DNA from: Rhodomicrobium sp.
Lineage (GTDB): Bacteria > Pseudomonadota > Alphaproteobacteria > Rhizobiales > HXMU1428-3
NCBI GenBank assembly: GCA_021604665.1
Contig: BQJK01000002.1
Location: 248,001 to 312,000 of the forward strand
DNA: 64,000 bases
Direction: 5' to 3'
The position numbers were made by a program, and so were the translations under genes. A model generated the notes under the pieces. The model searched no databases, had not been told where the DNA came from, and saw only the letters and a program-made list of their open reading frames with translations. Positions 8,462-17,843 of this stretch are shown here, piece after piece. Position 1 is the first letter of the stretch, and every line of letters starts with the position of its first letter.

Positions 8462-11400
8462 TTATGTCTGGTTTAGGAGTTTGTCATACTCAATTAGCCG
8501 TGAATTGGGGATTTCCATCAGGTAGGGCCCATCGGTCCAGAGCAAAATTGCCCGCATTTCATGATTTGGGTAGATTTGTTTGAGCGCCACCCGATAAGCC
8601 GCAAGCTGGGCAAGATAGGCTGGGGCGACCTCATTTATATCCCGAGGGCTGGGCCGGTTGGATTTATAATCAATGATCATCACTTCATTTTCGCTTACAA
8701 CCAGCCTGTCTATCTGCCCTGAGAGAAGTATGGGGCTTTTACCGGGCTGGCCTTGCAATTGTGCAATCAAAGTCACTTCTGCCTCGGAGTTTGGGCCAAA
8801 CAGGGTTTGGTAATCCGGATGATCGAGAATGGCATTGACCTCTTTCAGTATGGCTGTTTTGGCCGGCTCTGTTAGCTCACGTCCGTGATGAGATGCTAAA
8901 GTTTTTGCAGCTTTGTCCCTGTCTTGCCCCGTTAGCCCGGGGAGGTGCTCCAGCAGCTTATGAACGAGACGGCCGCGCAGAAAACGTGCATCTTTGCCCA
9001 GCGCTCGCGGGCTGAGCATTGCTGGTTCCTGGGGGATTTTATCCTCATCATCTTCTGGCACCTCATAGGGGAGAATGCTGGAAGGCGCGGCAGGGATCGT
9101 GCGTATCGGCTCATTAATTGCGGGTTCATTCATCCAACCTGGCCGGGTTATGCTCGCGGCAGCTGGTTTAATCTTCTCTTCACTCTCAGCCCTTTTGCTT
9201 ACTGGTTCGCCGGTTTCCAAGCGCCAGACCTCACTGCCCTCAGCTGATTTATGTCTGGTTAGTTCGCCTTCCAACCCCTCTGTTATGAGGTTGTACCAGC
9301 AGCCCGAGGCTGGATTTCTACTGTTTGTTGCGCCTGCCACATAGAGCCGATCACGCGCCCTTGTAAGGGCAACGTACAACAGGCGCAGCTGCTCTTCGCG
9401 CTCTGCCTCTTTGCGGTGGCCTCTGATTTCCGTGACGACATCAAGATGGCCCTTGCCAGAGGGGGCCCATAGAATGCGGTTGGCAAATTTGCTATCAGGT
9501 GCGGCGCCGCTTCTTGTTGTGAGCAGGGTTTCTGATTTATTGGCAGAACCGGTTGAGCACGTATCTGGCAGGAAGACAATTTCAGCCTCAAGGCCTTTGG
9601 CACCGTGTACTGTCATGACGCGGACTTCATTACGGCCCTTGTCCATATCACGCTTAACTTCAGCTTTATTGCGGCGCACCCAATCAAGAAAGCCCTGCAG
9701 GGTTGGGGGTTCCTGCTCATCATAATTCAGGGTGAGGTTTATAAACTCATCCAGCGCATCACCGGCGACGGCACCCAGGCGGGCAATGAATTTTTGGCGC
9801 AGACCTTCGCCTTCGAGGAGGTTGGCGAAAAACTCAAATGGCGGCAGAATATCTGCTCTTGAAAGCCAGCGGCTCAACTCGGATGCGACAGGCTCGAAGC
9901 GCGGCTCTCGCTTTGCGAAATAGCGAAGGCTTTGCCAAAGCGAGCCTTTGCGATTGTGTGAGAGTTTGAAGAGATCATCATCATCCAGGTTGAAAATTGG
10001 GCTTTTCAACAAAGAGGCCAGGGCAAGGTCATTTTCGGGCAGCATGAGAAAATCACCAAGGGCGAGCATGTCCATAACGGCGATCTGCTCAGTGATGGTG
10101 ATGCGGTCAGCGCCGGCAACGGGAATGCCCTCGGCTTTTAAGGCGCGAATAATGAGCGGGGCGAAGGGATTGCGTTTCCTCAGTAGGATTAGGATATCAC
10201 CCGCTTCTATAGCGCGCTCTTTTGAGGCCAGCCACTCGCTATCATCTATCCAGCGGCGAATTGTTTTTGCAATTTTTTCAGCCAGTTGCTGGTTCACAGC
10301 CGTGCCGCCCTGCTCGCTTAACGGGTCGAAGGGGTCACTTTCTTGCTGGCTTTCAGGTTGCATCACCGGCCAAATTTCAATTAGGCCTGGCTCGCTTTCT
10401 CTTTTTGCGTGATGGGTAATGCCCTCGCCGCTCATGGTGAGAGCACTTATGAGGTCTGGGTTTTTAAAGACAAGATCCACTGCCCCTAAAACGGCCTTGG
10501 TCGAGCGGAAAGATAGGTTAAGCGGGATGCGCTCAAATCTTTTATCTGACAAGGCGGCGCTATTCTCAAAACGGCTGGCCATTTCACTAAATTGGCGCGG
10601 CTCTGCACCCTGGAAGCCATATATGGATTGTTTTTCATCGCCCACCGCAAATAAGGTTCGGGCGGCCTCTGTTGCCCCTTCCCCTGAGAAGAACTCCTGC
10701 GTCAGGCTTTCAATCACCTGCCACTGCTCGGGGCTGGTGTCCTGGGCTTCATCCACCAGAATATGCTCTATGCCGCGATCGAGCTTATAAAGTACCCAGG
10801 CGGTGTCAGAGCGCGAGGTTAGCAGCTGGGCTGTGTGTTCAATAAGATCCTGGAAATCAAGCGCGGCGCGCTGGCGCTTTTGGGCTTCATACTGGGTGGT
10901 GATTTTATCTGCCAGATGGATGAGGCTGGTTGTGGCATAGGCAACGGTTAGTGTTTCATGATTACGGAAACTGTTGTGAAACTCAGCCTGGGCGGTTGTA
11001 AAAGCCGCTGCCAATGCGGGGTGGTTGTCGCTCAGGGCTCTGGTATATAGCCGTTTTCTCAACTCGTTTGTGCCGGTCAGGAACAGCCCTTGCAGGGCCT
11101 CTACCTTGGCAGTGTTGCCCGCCGCTTGCAACCAAGCGCCAAGGGCTGCCGCTGCTGTAAGATTGGATTTGCCGCCTGCGTCCTGAAGCTCCTGTGTGAG
11201 GCTGCGGGCTAAGGGTTCATCGATGCTGTCAGCCATGCGTTTTAGCCAGACGGATTGGTCTCTCTCTTCTGGCAGGTCGAGGATTTCACCTAGCTGTTCT
11301 AAAAATGCATCCTCTGCCTCAGAGATAGCCCCGCCCCAGATGCTGCGCTGATGCAGGGCGGTGTTTATCAACTCTTCAAATTGCACATCGGTTGAATAGG

Positions 11401-11974
11401 CGATGATGGTTTGCAAGGCGACGGCATCGCTGCCTGTTGGGTTATTTAAGGCGGCGGTTAACACAGTTTCGCGGGCTTTGGTTTTTAGCTCGCTGGCGAG
11501 TTGGTCATCCAGCACTTTAAAATGCGGCGGCACATCAGCCTCTAGTGGGAAGCGCTGCAAAAGCTTTTCGCAAAAACCGTGAATGGTTTGCACTTGCATG
11601 CCGCCAGGCGTTTCAATGGCGCGGGCAAAAAGCCGGCGGGCGCTTTCTAAATCTTCTGCTTTTGGTTGATTATGTATTAGACCTTTTAGCGCTGCGCTTA
11701 GCTCCGCTTCTGGCATTGTTACCCATTTTGAGAGGGTTTCAAATAGCCGGTTTTCCATTTCAGCGGCGGCGGCTTTGGTATAGGTAAGGCAGAGAATTCG
11801 AAACGGCTCAGCGCCAGCCAGCATCAGGCGCAAGACCCGATTGACGAGAATGTATGTTTTGCCGGTGCCAGCATTGGCAGAGACGAAGGCTGAGCTCTCT
11901 GGATTGGCGGCGCGGCCTTGCAGCTTTGTTGTCTCTTTAAGGATAGCTTCCAGATCATATGGTTGCGTGCTCAT
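8462..11974 (-). CDS. addA: Double-strand break repair helicase-nuclease AddA
   Basis: Large subunit of the AddAB (RecBCD-like) complex that resects double-strand breaks for RecA loading. The 1170-residue protein has a UvrD-type motor: Walker A SANAGTGKT (about 32-40), IRCLTYTKAAAAEM-like motif Ia, Walker B HILVDEAQDTSPEQW, and later motifs in RVMTVHGAKGLEAEIV and LLYVALTRARDRLYV. The C-terminal RecB-type nuclease domain carries GQIDRLVV and the catalytic IIDYKSNR. It starts 6 bp after addB, so the two are translated together. The length is typical of alphaproteobacterial AddA. Confidence 0.96.
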   Translation of the reverse strand: MSTQPYDLEAILKETTKLQGRAANPESSAFVSANAGTGKTYILVNRVLRLMLAGAEPFRILCLTYTKAAAAEMENRLFETLSKWVTMPEAELSAALKGLIHNQPKAEDLESARRLFARAIETPGGMQVQTIHGFCEKLLQRFPLEADVPPHFKVLDDQLASELKTKARETVLTAALNNPTGSDAVALQTIIAYSTDVQFEELINTALHQRSIWGGAISEAEDAFLEQLGEILDLPEERDQSVWLKRMADSIDEPLARSLTQELQDAGGKSNLTAAAALGAWLQAAGNTAKVEALQGLFLTGTNELRKRLYTRALSDNHPALAAAFTTAQAEFHNSFRNHETLTVAYATTSLIHLADKITTQYEAQKRQRAALDFQDLIEHTAQLLTSRSDTAWVLYKLDRGIEHILVDEAQDTSPEQWQVIESLTQEFFSGEGATEAARTLFAVGDEKQSIYGFQGAEPRQFSEMASRFENSAALSDKRFERIPLNLSFRSTKAVLGAVDLVFKNPDLISALTMSGEGITHHAKRESEPGLIEIWPVMQPESQQESDPFDPLSEQGGTAVNQQLAEKIAKTIRRWIDDSEWLASKERAIEAGDILILLRKRNPFAPLIIRALKAEGIPVAGADRITITEQIAVMDMLALGDFLMLPENDLALASLLKSPIFNLDDDDLFKLSHNRKGSLWQSLRYFAKREPRFEPVASELSRWLSRADILPPFEFFANLLEGEGLRQKFIARLGAVAGDALDEFINLTLNYDEQEPPTLQGFLDWVRRNKAEVKRDMDKGRNEVRVMTVHGAKGLEAEIVFLPDTCSTGSANKSETLLTTRSGAAPDSKFANRILWAPSGKGHLDVVTEIRGHRKEAEREEQLRLLYVALTRARDRLYVAGATNSRNPASGCWYNLITEGLEGELTRHKSAEGSEVWRLETGEPVSKRAESEEKIKPAAASITRPGWMNEPAINEPIRTIPAAPSSILPYEVPEDDEDKIPQEPAMLSPRALGKDARFLRGRLVHKLLEHLPGLTGQDRDKAAKTLASHHGRELTEPAKTAILKEVNAILDHPDYQTLFGPNSEAEVTLIAQLQGQPGKSPILLSGQIDRLVVSENEVMIIDYKSNRPSPRDINEVAPAYLAQLAAYRVALKQIYPNHEMRAILLWTDGPYLMEIPNSRLIEYDKLLNQT

Positions 11975-11980
11975 AGCGGG

Positions 11981-14900
11981 TTAACCCTCCCCTTCGCTTT
12001 CATTGCCCCATTCCTCAACCCGGGCAAGGTGGGCATAGTCATCATAGCGATACTGATCATCAAATTTCTTGCGGCGGAGGGCCTCATAAGCCGTGCCGGG
12101 TTGGTCATAGCGGGCGATGAGCATCTTTAATTTCTCCAGCGCTTCGTCGATTAGTTCTGGCACCTGCTCGGCTGTAATCTCGGCAACTTCGCCAGCCGGT
12201 TCACCGCCTTTGGCTGAAATATAACCAAGAAGAGAGACCGGGCCGGGCTCTAGCCCCTTAAAGCCACCAAGCTGCACAATCGCCCCTTCAAGCGGCAGTT
12301 GCGGTTTATGGCGGGAGCGGACGGCGCTGACTTTTGGCAAGGTACCGGTTTTATAATCATAGATACGGTAGCTGCCATCTTTTTGAAGGTCTATGCGGTC
12401 TGCCCGGGCGCTGAGGGTGAAGGGGGCGTAGGGCATATCCAGCTCTATCTGGCCGCTTTTCTCTGTCATGGTAATTACGACGGTGAGGCGGCGGGCGCTC
12501 TCCCCCTCTGCAAACCAATTTGCAAAGCGGTTGAAGCGCGGTTGCCAGAAGGCTTTGATGCGCGGGTGGGCGCCATATTTCTCCATTAGCCCCGCTGCGA
12601 TATCGCTTAACGCGGTTGCTGTATCAGCTGGCAACTCATCTGGATATTGCTCTGTGAACTTCTGCAAGGCTTCATGGATGATTTGCCCGCGCAAGGCGGC
12701 ATCTGGCGCGCCGCCGATGGGCTCTAGCGCGGTGAGGTTTAAAATTTTGCTGGCGAAAATACTATAGGGATTGGCGATCCAATCTTCTATTTGGGTGACG
12801 CTTAACCGGCGCGGGCGGGCGGTGAGCGGCGGCTTGGGGGCCGGGCGTTTGACCGCCGGCACCGTGGTGACTTGATCTCTCATCTCGGCCAGTTTTGCAA
12901 AGGGGGGGTCTTCTTTTGCTGGCGCCAGGCACTCCGCCATCTCCAATCCTTCAAGCAGTGATGTCATGCGCATAAGCCAGCGGGAAGGCACGGTTTGCAC
13001 GCCATCTGATTTTGCAGCTCTTGTGAGATAGACTTTTCTTGCTGCCATGAGGGAGGCGAAATCATGAGCGCTATAGCCTATATGCTGCTCTGGCGTGGGG
13101 AGGCCCAGCTCTTCGCACATGGGGCGTGATAGCAAGGGGCTGGCCACTGCTGTTGCGGGCCAGGTGCCTTCATTCAACCCGCCGAGAATGACGATATCCG
13201 GTTGTTGTAACCTTGCCTCAAACGGGCCCCAGATGAAGAGCCGCGGATGTACCGGTGTGAGCGGGCGCACGGTTTCTCCGGCGATCAGGCTTCTGTAAAA
13301 TTCGGCATAATCAGCGGAGGAGAGCGGCGGGGCGATGGCTTTATTCAGCATCAGCTCTGCTAGCAGCCGGGCCAGTTGCTCACCGGCGGCGCCCAGCCAA
13401 AGGGGGCTATTGTTGGTTTCCACTTCCTCTGTTTGATTGTTGTCTTGATCGGGTGTTTTCTTTTGCTCTTCGGTGCCCTCTTCAAGACTTACTTCGCCGG
13501 CTGGTTTTTCTGGTGCTAATTGCGAGAGAGTTTCAGCAACCTCAATATGTGCATCGAGAAAAGCGGTGAGGCTGGTTTCACCTGGGTCTTTATAGGTAGC
13601 GATTAGTGGGGCGAACGCCGCTTTTAGCCGCGTGACCAGGGTTCCGGCCAGTGTCCACTCTTCTTCACTTAGCCTTGATATGGCTGGGTGGGTGCGGCGT
13701 TTTTCATCGAGCCTTGTTTTGGTCTCTGTTACATTTTGCTCTATCCGCTCCAGGCCGCCGCCCAGCCATGGCTGGCGCAGGGCAATGAGCTCAACAGCGC
13801 GGGCGGCAAGGCGGCTTTCGCCGCGCTCGAAGCCAAGGCGGGTGAGCGGGTGTTTCAAGAGGGCCAGCAATTCAGCCGGGGAAAAGTCTGAGGTGATAAC
13901 CTTCAGGATCTGATCCATAAATGCGCCGGGCATGGTTTTGGCAAGCGGGCGCCCACCAGAATCATCGACTTTAATCCCCCAAGCTTCAAGCCGCACTGCT
14001 ACGCGGCGGGCCAGCAGCCTGTCTGGTGTGATTAGCGCGGCGGTTTTTAAGGGGTTATTTGCTGTTTCTCGCAATATCAGGGCGATCAGCTCAGCTTCTC
14101 CCTGGGCGTCTCTTGCCGCGGCCATAGTGAGCGGCGCGAAGCTGTCTCTCAGCTCAGATTTCAACTTGCTGTCTTCGTTGATCTTGTCGATATAGGCTTG
14201 CCATTGATCTGTCGTGCTGGCTGGGCGAAGAGCCTCGCTCATGAAGGATAGGAGAGCGGCTTGGCTTTTTGTGGGCTCGCTGCCGGGGAGTGCAGAAATG
14301 TTTTCACGCGGGGTGTTCAACTCGGTAAGGAGATGGGCCAGGCCAAATTGAGGATGCTCAGGATGGTTGCTCGCAAGTTCATCAAAGCTTGCCTGGTCCA
14401 GGAATTGATCAAGACCGGGGAGGACAATAGAGCCTAGTTCCAGTGAGGCAATGGCCCGCATGAGCCGGGCGGCGGCTGGCACACTGCCAGTTGAGCCGGC
14501 TAGAATTACCGGGCCTTTTGTGGGGCTGGCTTCAAGCCGTTCAGCTTCTTTTAAAAGGAGATTATTGCGCCGGGCGGCACCGTTCATTTGTTTGGTGTTT
14601 TGCAAATAAGCGGGATATGCCTCTGTTACTATTTTAAGAAGCTCCAGGGTGTGTTGCCAATGGACGGAGAATTCATCCGGCACCAAATCTTTAAGATTTT
14701 CCAGGCTGACATTTTCAGTTTCTGCTGTGTCAATCAGCTTTACCAGCTCTCTTGCCATCAAAGAGGCTTGAGCTGGGCTTGTGGGCCGCTCTAACCTGGG
14801 CTCGCCTTCTATGGCGTTACTTTTCGCTTTTTGCCATAACAGCACGAAAGCTGTGAGGATGAGATGGCGCTCTAAGCCAGAGATAGCGGGGTTGCTCTCC

Positions 14901-15244
14901 AGGAGAGCGTGGCGGCTTTCTAACCCGCTGAGGCTATAATGAATGAGGCTCTCATCTTCATTGCTATCTCCGATGGGGCGGATGACCGGGAGGATAATTG
15001 CTCTCTGTCCTCCCCTTTCTTCACCGCCTTCATCTTCCTCGTTCTCCCCTTCACCGCTATGACGCAAAAAAGCCTCAGCGCAGGCGCGGCAGGCCCGGCG
15101 GGTTGGGAGCAATAATGTGTATGAGGCCAGTTGCTCGGGGCTGGGTTTCTTGCCGTTTTGCTTTGGCAAATGGCCGCTGAGAATGGCGCGTACCAGGTGA
15201 TCCAGAAAAGGGGCGGTGGAGGGAATTGTGTAGATATTTGTCAT
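11981..15244 (-). CDS. addB: Double-strand break repair protein AddB
   Basis: Second subunit of the AddAB helicase-nuclease, with a degenerate helicase fold and its own nuclease domain. The 1087-residue protein shows VILAGSTGSVPAA, the AddB hallmark VILGGLNEGTWP in the middle, and the C-terminal nuclease motif YRIYDYKTGTLPK. The domain start SVTQIEDWIANPYSIFA is typical of alphaproteobacterial AddB. An acidic Glu/Gly stretch (about 69-80) near the N-terminus is unusual but probably a loop. It is followed closely by addA; murU lies 124 bp upstream on the same strand. Confidence 0.94.
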   Translation of the reverse strand: MTNIYTIPSTAPFLDHLVRAILSGHLPKQNGKKPSPEQLASYTLLLPTRRACRACAEAFLRHSGEGENEEDEGGEERGGQRAIILPVIRPIGDSNEDESLIHYSLSGLESRHALLESNPAISGLERHLILTAFVLLWQKAKSNAIEGEPRLERPTSPAQASLMARELVKLIDTAETENVSLENLKDLVPDEFSVHWQHTLELLKIVTEAYPAYLQNTKQMNGAARRNNLLLKEAERLEASPTKGPVILAGSTGSVPAAARLMRAIASLELGSIVLPGLDQFLDQASFDELASNHPEHPQFGLAHLLTELNTPRENISALPGSEPTKSQAALLSFMSEALRPASTTDQWQAYIDKINEDSKLKSELRDSFAPLTMAAARDAQGEAELIALILRETANNPLKTAALITPDRLLARRVAVRLEAWGIKVDDSGGRPLAKTMPGAFMDQILKVITSDFSPAELLALLKHPLTRLGFERGESRLAARAVELIALRQPWLGGGLERIEQNVTETKTRLDEKRRTHPAISRLSEEEWTLAGTLVTRLKAAFAPLIATYKDPGETSLTAFLDAHIEVAETLSQLAPEKPAGEVSLEEGTEEQKKTPDQDNNQTEEVETNNSPLWLGAAGEQLARLLAELMLNKAIAPPLSSADYAEFYRSLIAGETVRPLTPVHPRLFIWGPFEARLQQPDIVILGGLNEGTWPATAVASPLLSRPMCEELGLPTPEQHIGYSAHDFASLMAARKVYLTRAAKSDGVQTVPSRWLMRMTSLLEGLEMAECLAPAKEDPPFAKLAEMRDQVTTVPAVKRPAPKPPLTARPRRLSVTQIEDWIANPYSIFASKILNLTALEPIGGAPDAALRGQIIHEALQKFTEQYPDELPADTATALSDIAAGLMEKYGAHPRIKAFWQPRFNRFANWFAEGESARRLTVVITMTEKSGQIELDMPYAPFTLSARADRIDLQKDGSYRIYDYKTGTLPKVSAVRSRHKPQLPLEGAIVQLGGFKGLEPGPVSLLGYISAKGGEPAGEVAEITAEQVPELIDEALEKLKMLIARYDQPGTAYEALRRKKFDDQYRYDDYAHLARVEEWGNESEGEG

Positions 15245-15368
15245 CTTTGGCCCCTTTGATGATGTTTGCCACCGTTTGATTTATCCGAATTTAGACTTAG
15301 TGTCCGTCTGTGGGTGTGTGGGGCTGTCAGTGCGCGTGGATGAAGCCGCAAACAGGCTGCCCCCAATT

Positions 15369-16106
15369 TTATGCTGTTTGCTGCGCCTTGATGAGGCAGG
15401 CCTCTGCCTCGGCCAGGGCTTCTTTAGTGCCCACATGCATCCACTTGCCCTGATGACGGATGCCCTTGATCCGGCCCTGCTCGATGGATTTGTCCCACAA
15501 GAGATTAAGTGAAAATGCGCCTTCAGGGCTGTTCGCGAATAGATCTGTCGTGTTTATGCTGACCCCGGCGAATACATGATCGGTTGCAATCTCCTTTGGG
15601 CGCCGCTTGATGAGCTGGTGCTGGTCCATCAGGAAATCACCTTTGCCGCTATAGCCAAGTGAGTTGTGACGGTTGGCCAGCAGCATCAGGCAATCCATTT
15701 GACTTGCTTCAAACTCTTTGACCATGGCACTGAGATTTTGGCTGATGCCGTCTGGCTGTGTGCCATGCTCTATCCATACGGAATCGGAATTATGGATGAA
15801 GAAGGGTTCATTATTAAAATGGTGCAGCGCTTTAAAGGCCCCGCCGCCAGTGTCGAGAAGCTCAGCCCGCTCATCTGAGATGATGATATTTTTAAAGGCG
15901 TGGTTTTTGAGATGCGCTTCAAGCTGGTCTGCCAGGTAATGAACATTGACGATGATCTGCTCTACACCGACGCTCACAAGCCCCTCTATGACCTGATCAA
16001 TCAGGGCTTTGCCGCCCAGCTTAATAAGTGGCTTTGGGGTTGTCTCTGTTAGCGGGCGCATGCGGCTGCCGAAGCCTGCACCGAGAATGAATGCGTGCTT
16101 GATCAT
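15369..16106 (-). CDS. murU: Nucleotidyltransferase, MurU-like (MurNAc-1-P uridylyltransferase)
   Basis: Predicted to make UDP-MurNAc from MurNAc-1-phosphate and UTP in the cell-wall recycling bypass. The 245-residue Rossmann-like NTP transferase has the signature ILGAGFGSRMRPLTETTPKPL at its N-terminus, the IHNSDSVW metal-binding segment and a C-terminal WMHVGT. It overlaps the upstream TsaE-kinase fusion gene by one base (TGATG), which strongly links it to that kinase. AmgK and MurU act in sequence in Pseudomonas and Caulobacter. The substrate is inferred from this pairing; by sequence alone it could be another sugar-phosphate nucleotidyltransferase. Confidence 0.82.
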   Translation of the reverse strand: MIKHAFILGAGFGSRMRPLTETTPKPLIKLGGKALIDQVIEGLVSVGVEQIIVNVHYLADQLEAHLKNHAFKNIIISDERAELLDTGGGAFKALHHFNNEPFFIHNSDSVWIEHGTQPDGISQNLSAMVKEFEASQMDCLMLLANRHNSLGYSGKGDFLMDQHQLIKRRPKEIATDHVFAGVSINTTDLFANSPEGAFSLNLLWDKSIEQGRIKGIRHQGKWMHVGTKEALAEAEACLIKAQQTA

Positions 16107-17728
16107 CAGTTCGCTGTGCGCTCCTGTTGTTGGGCCTGGGCTGATGTCTCATTTGTTACACCTGCCACTTCTTTACCTGCATCCGGGTCTTCACCCTTCG
16201 CGCACTGGCGGGCAGTGCGCGGGAAGTTGGTTTCATACCAGGCGGCGAGGTCGCTCAAGATGGGGTGCTTTAAGTTCCGCTCCAGATAGTCCCATATGCG
16301 GGGGAGATGGGCGAGATAATGTTGTTTGCCATCTCTAACCGCCAGACGGATAAAAATGCCGAGGAGTTTTGAAGCGCGCTGCGCCCCGAGGATGGCATAT
16401 GCGGTTTTAAATTCCGCTTCATCAAAGGTCTCATCAGTTTGGCTGATATGGGCGCAGTAGCGGGCGAGCAATTGTTGCTCAAGCTCGGGCGGCACAGTTA
16501 ACCTTGCATCCTGGCAAAGGGACACAACATCATAGGCGGCGTGGCCTTTTAAGGCGTCTTGAAAATCAATAATGCCAATGCGCTGCTGCGGCGTATCTCC
16601 CTTAAGGCGCATAATGTTGGGGGAGTGATAATCTCTCAAAATCCAGTTCTGGCGGGGTTGCTTTATGACACCCAGAAGTGGGCGCCAGAGGTTGTGCCAT
16701 TCAGCGCGCTGTTCTTCTGAGATGGGAGCGCCTTTGCTGTGGGGCCAATGCCAATCTATGACCAGGTCGGCCTCTATCATCAGGGCGGTCTCATCATAAG
16801 GGGGCAGGCTATAGGCAGGGTCACCTGGCTTTTGGGTCTCTGATAGTTTTTCAGGGTCATACTGGCGGAGATGGGCCAGCACGTCTATTGCGTCATCATA
16901 AAGAGATTTATGGTCAGCGGCTTTCGATGTGATGAGATCATAATATTGCTCATTGCCGAAATCGCCGATTAGCAAAAGGCCTTTTTCAATGTCGAACTGC
17001 TCAACCTGTGGCGCTTTGAGACCGGCGGCGCAAAGCGCCCGTGAGACGGCTATAAAGCTGGTCATATCTTCAGCAAGATGGGCAATTTGGCTATAGGGTT
17101 TGCCGTCTCTGATTGGGGGGCCATCTGGTTGTGGCGGGGCATTCATGAGGAGGCGTGCCTCCTTGCCCTGATGCAGGCGTATATATGAGCGGGTGGAGGC
17201 ATCACCTTGCAGAAAAGTCCAGCTGGCCTGCTGCCAATTCGCAGCGTGCAAGAACTGCTCGATTGCCTCTAAACGTGCGGGCGTGTTTTTTAGTCTGCCA
17301 TGTCCTTCAAGTGTGAGATGGCGGGCGGTGCCGTCTTCTGTTTCTTCAAGCTTAATAAGCAGATAATCATCTATGCCCTCGCCGGCGAGTTGGTTCGGCC
17401 ATTCTATGATGGTGAGATGTGTGGCCAGCTCATCAAACAAACCCAGCTCTTCCAACTCAGATGGATCACCGATGCGATAAAGGTCGCAATGATTAATGGG
17501 GAAGCGGTTGGTTTCATAAGGGATGAGAAGGGGGAAAGTGGGGCTTGGCACCTCTAGCTCGGGGCTTTGTGAGATGGCACGGATGAGCGCTCTTGCTAAG
17601 GTGCTTTTACCGGCCCCTAAATCACCCTCAAGGCAAAGTGTATCACCGGCCTTTAAGATTGCCGCGAGCTTTGTTGCGAAGGCTTCTAGTGCCTCAACAG
17701 AGAGGGATGGTTTTTCCAGGATGGTCAC
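16106..17728 (-). CDS. TsaE / AmgK-like phosphotransferase fusion
   Basis: A two-domain 540-residue protein. Residues 1 to about 150 are TsaE, the ATPase of the t6A37 tRNA-modification complex: Walker A LEGDLGAGKSTLAR near 33-46, FPLLIPYE and HCDLYRIGD. Residues from about 160 onward are an aminoglycoside-phosphotransferase-like kinase. It has a catalytic loop WILRDYHSPNIM and a metal-binding GIIDFQDALKGHAAYD, as in AmgK, the anomeric MurNAc/GlcNAc kinase. Such fusions occur across alphaproteobacteria. The one-base overlap with the murU-like gene supports the recycling role of the kinase half. t6A modification by the N-terminal half is a confident family call; the sugar substrate is inferred. 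Confidence 0.88.
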   Translation of the reverse strand: MTILEKPSLSVEALEAFATKLAAILKAGDTLCLEGDLGAGKSTLARALIRAISQSPELEVPSPTFPLLIPYETNRFPINHCDLYRIGDPSELEELGLFDELATHLTIIEWPNQLAGEGIDDYLLIKLEETEDGTARHLTLEGHGRLKNTPARLEAIEQFLHAANWQQASWTFLQGDASTRSYIRLHQGKEARLLMNAPPQPDGPPIRDGKPYSQIAHLAEDMTSFIAVSRALCAAGLKAPQVEQFDIEKGLLLIGDFGNEQYYDLITSKAADHKSLYDDAIDVLAHLRQYDPEKLSETQKPGDPAYSLPPYDETALMIEADLVIDWHWPHSKGAPISEEQRAEWHNLWRPLLGVIKQPRQNWILRDYHSPNIMRLKGDTPQQRIGIIDFQDALKGHAAYDVVSLCQDARLTVPPELEQQLLARYCAHISQTDETFDEAEFKTAYAILGAQRASKLLGIFIRLAVRDGKQHYLAHLPRIWDYLERNLKHPILSDLAAWYETNFPRTARQCAKGEDPDAGKEVAGVTNETSAQAQQQERTAN

Positions 17729-17843
17729 GCATTACTCCAAAATACAAAGCGCGAAACTATGGCGCAAAGCGGTGGTTAGTGGCGGGATGTAACCCCGCTT
17801 GTTTCGCACGCAAATGTGACATTTCTGATGCTTTAAAAGCTGG

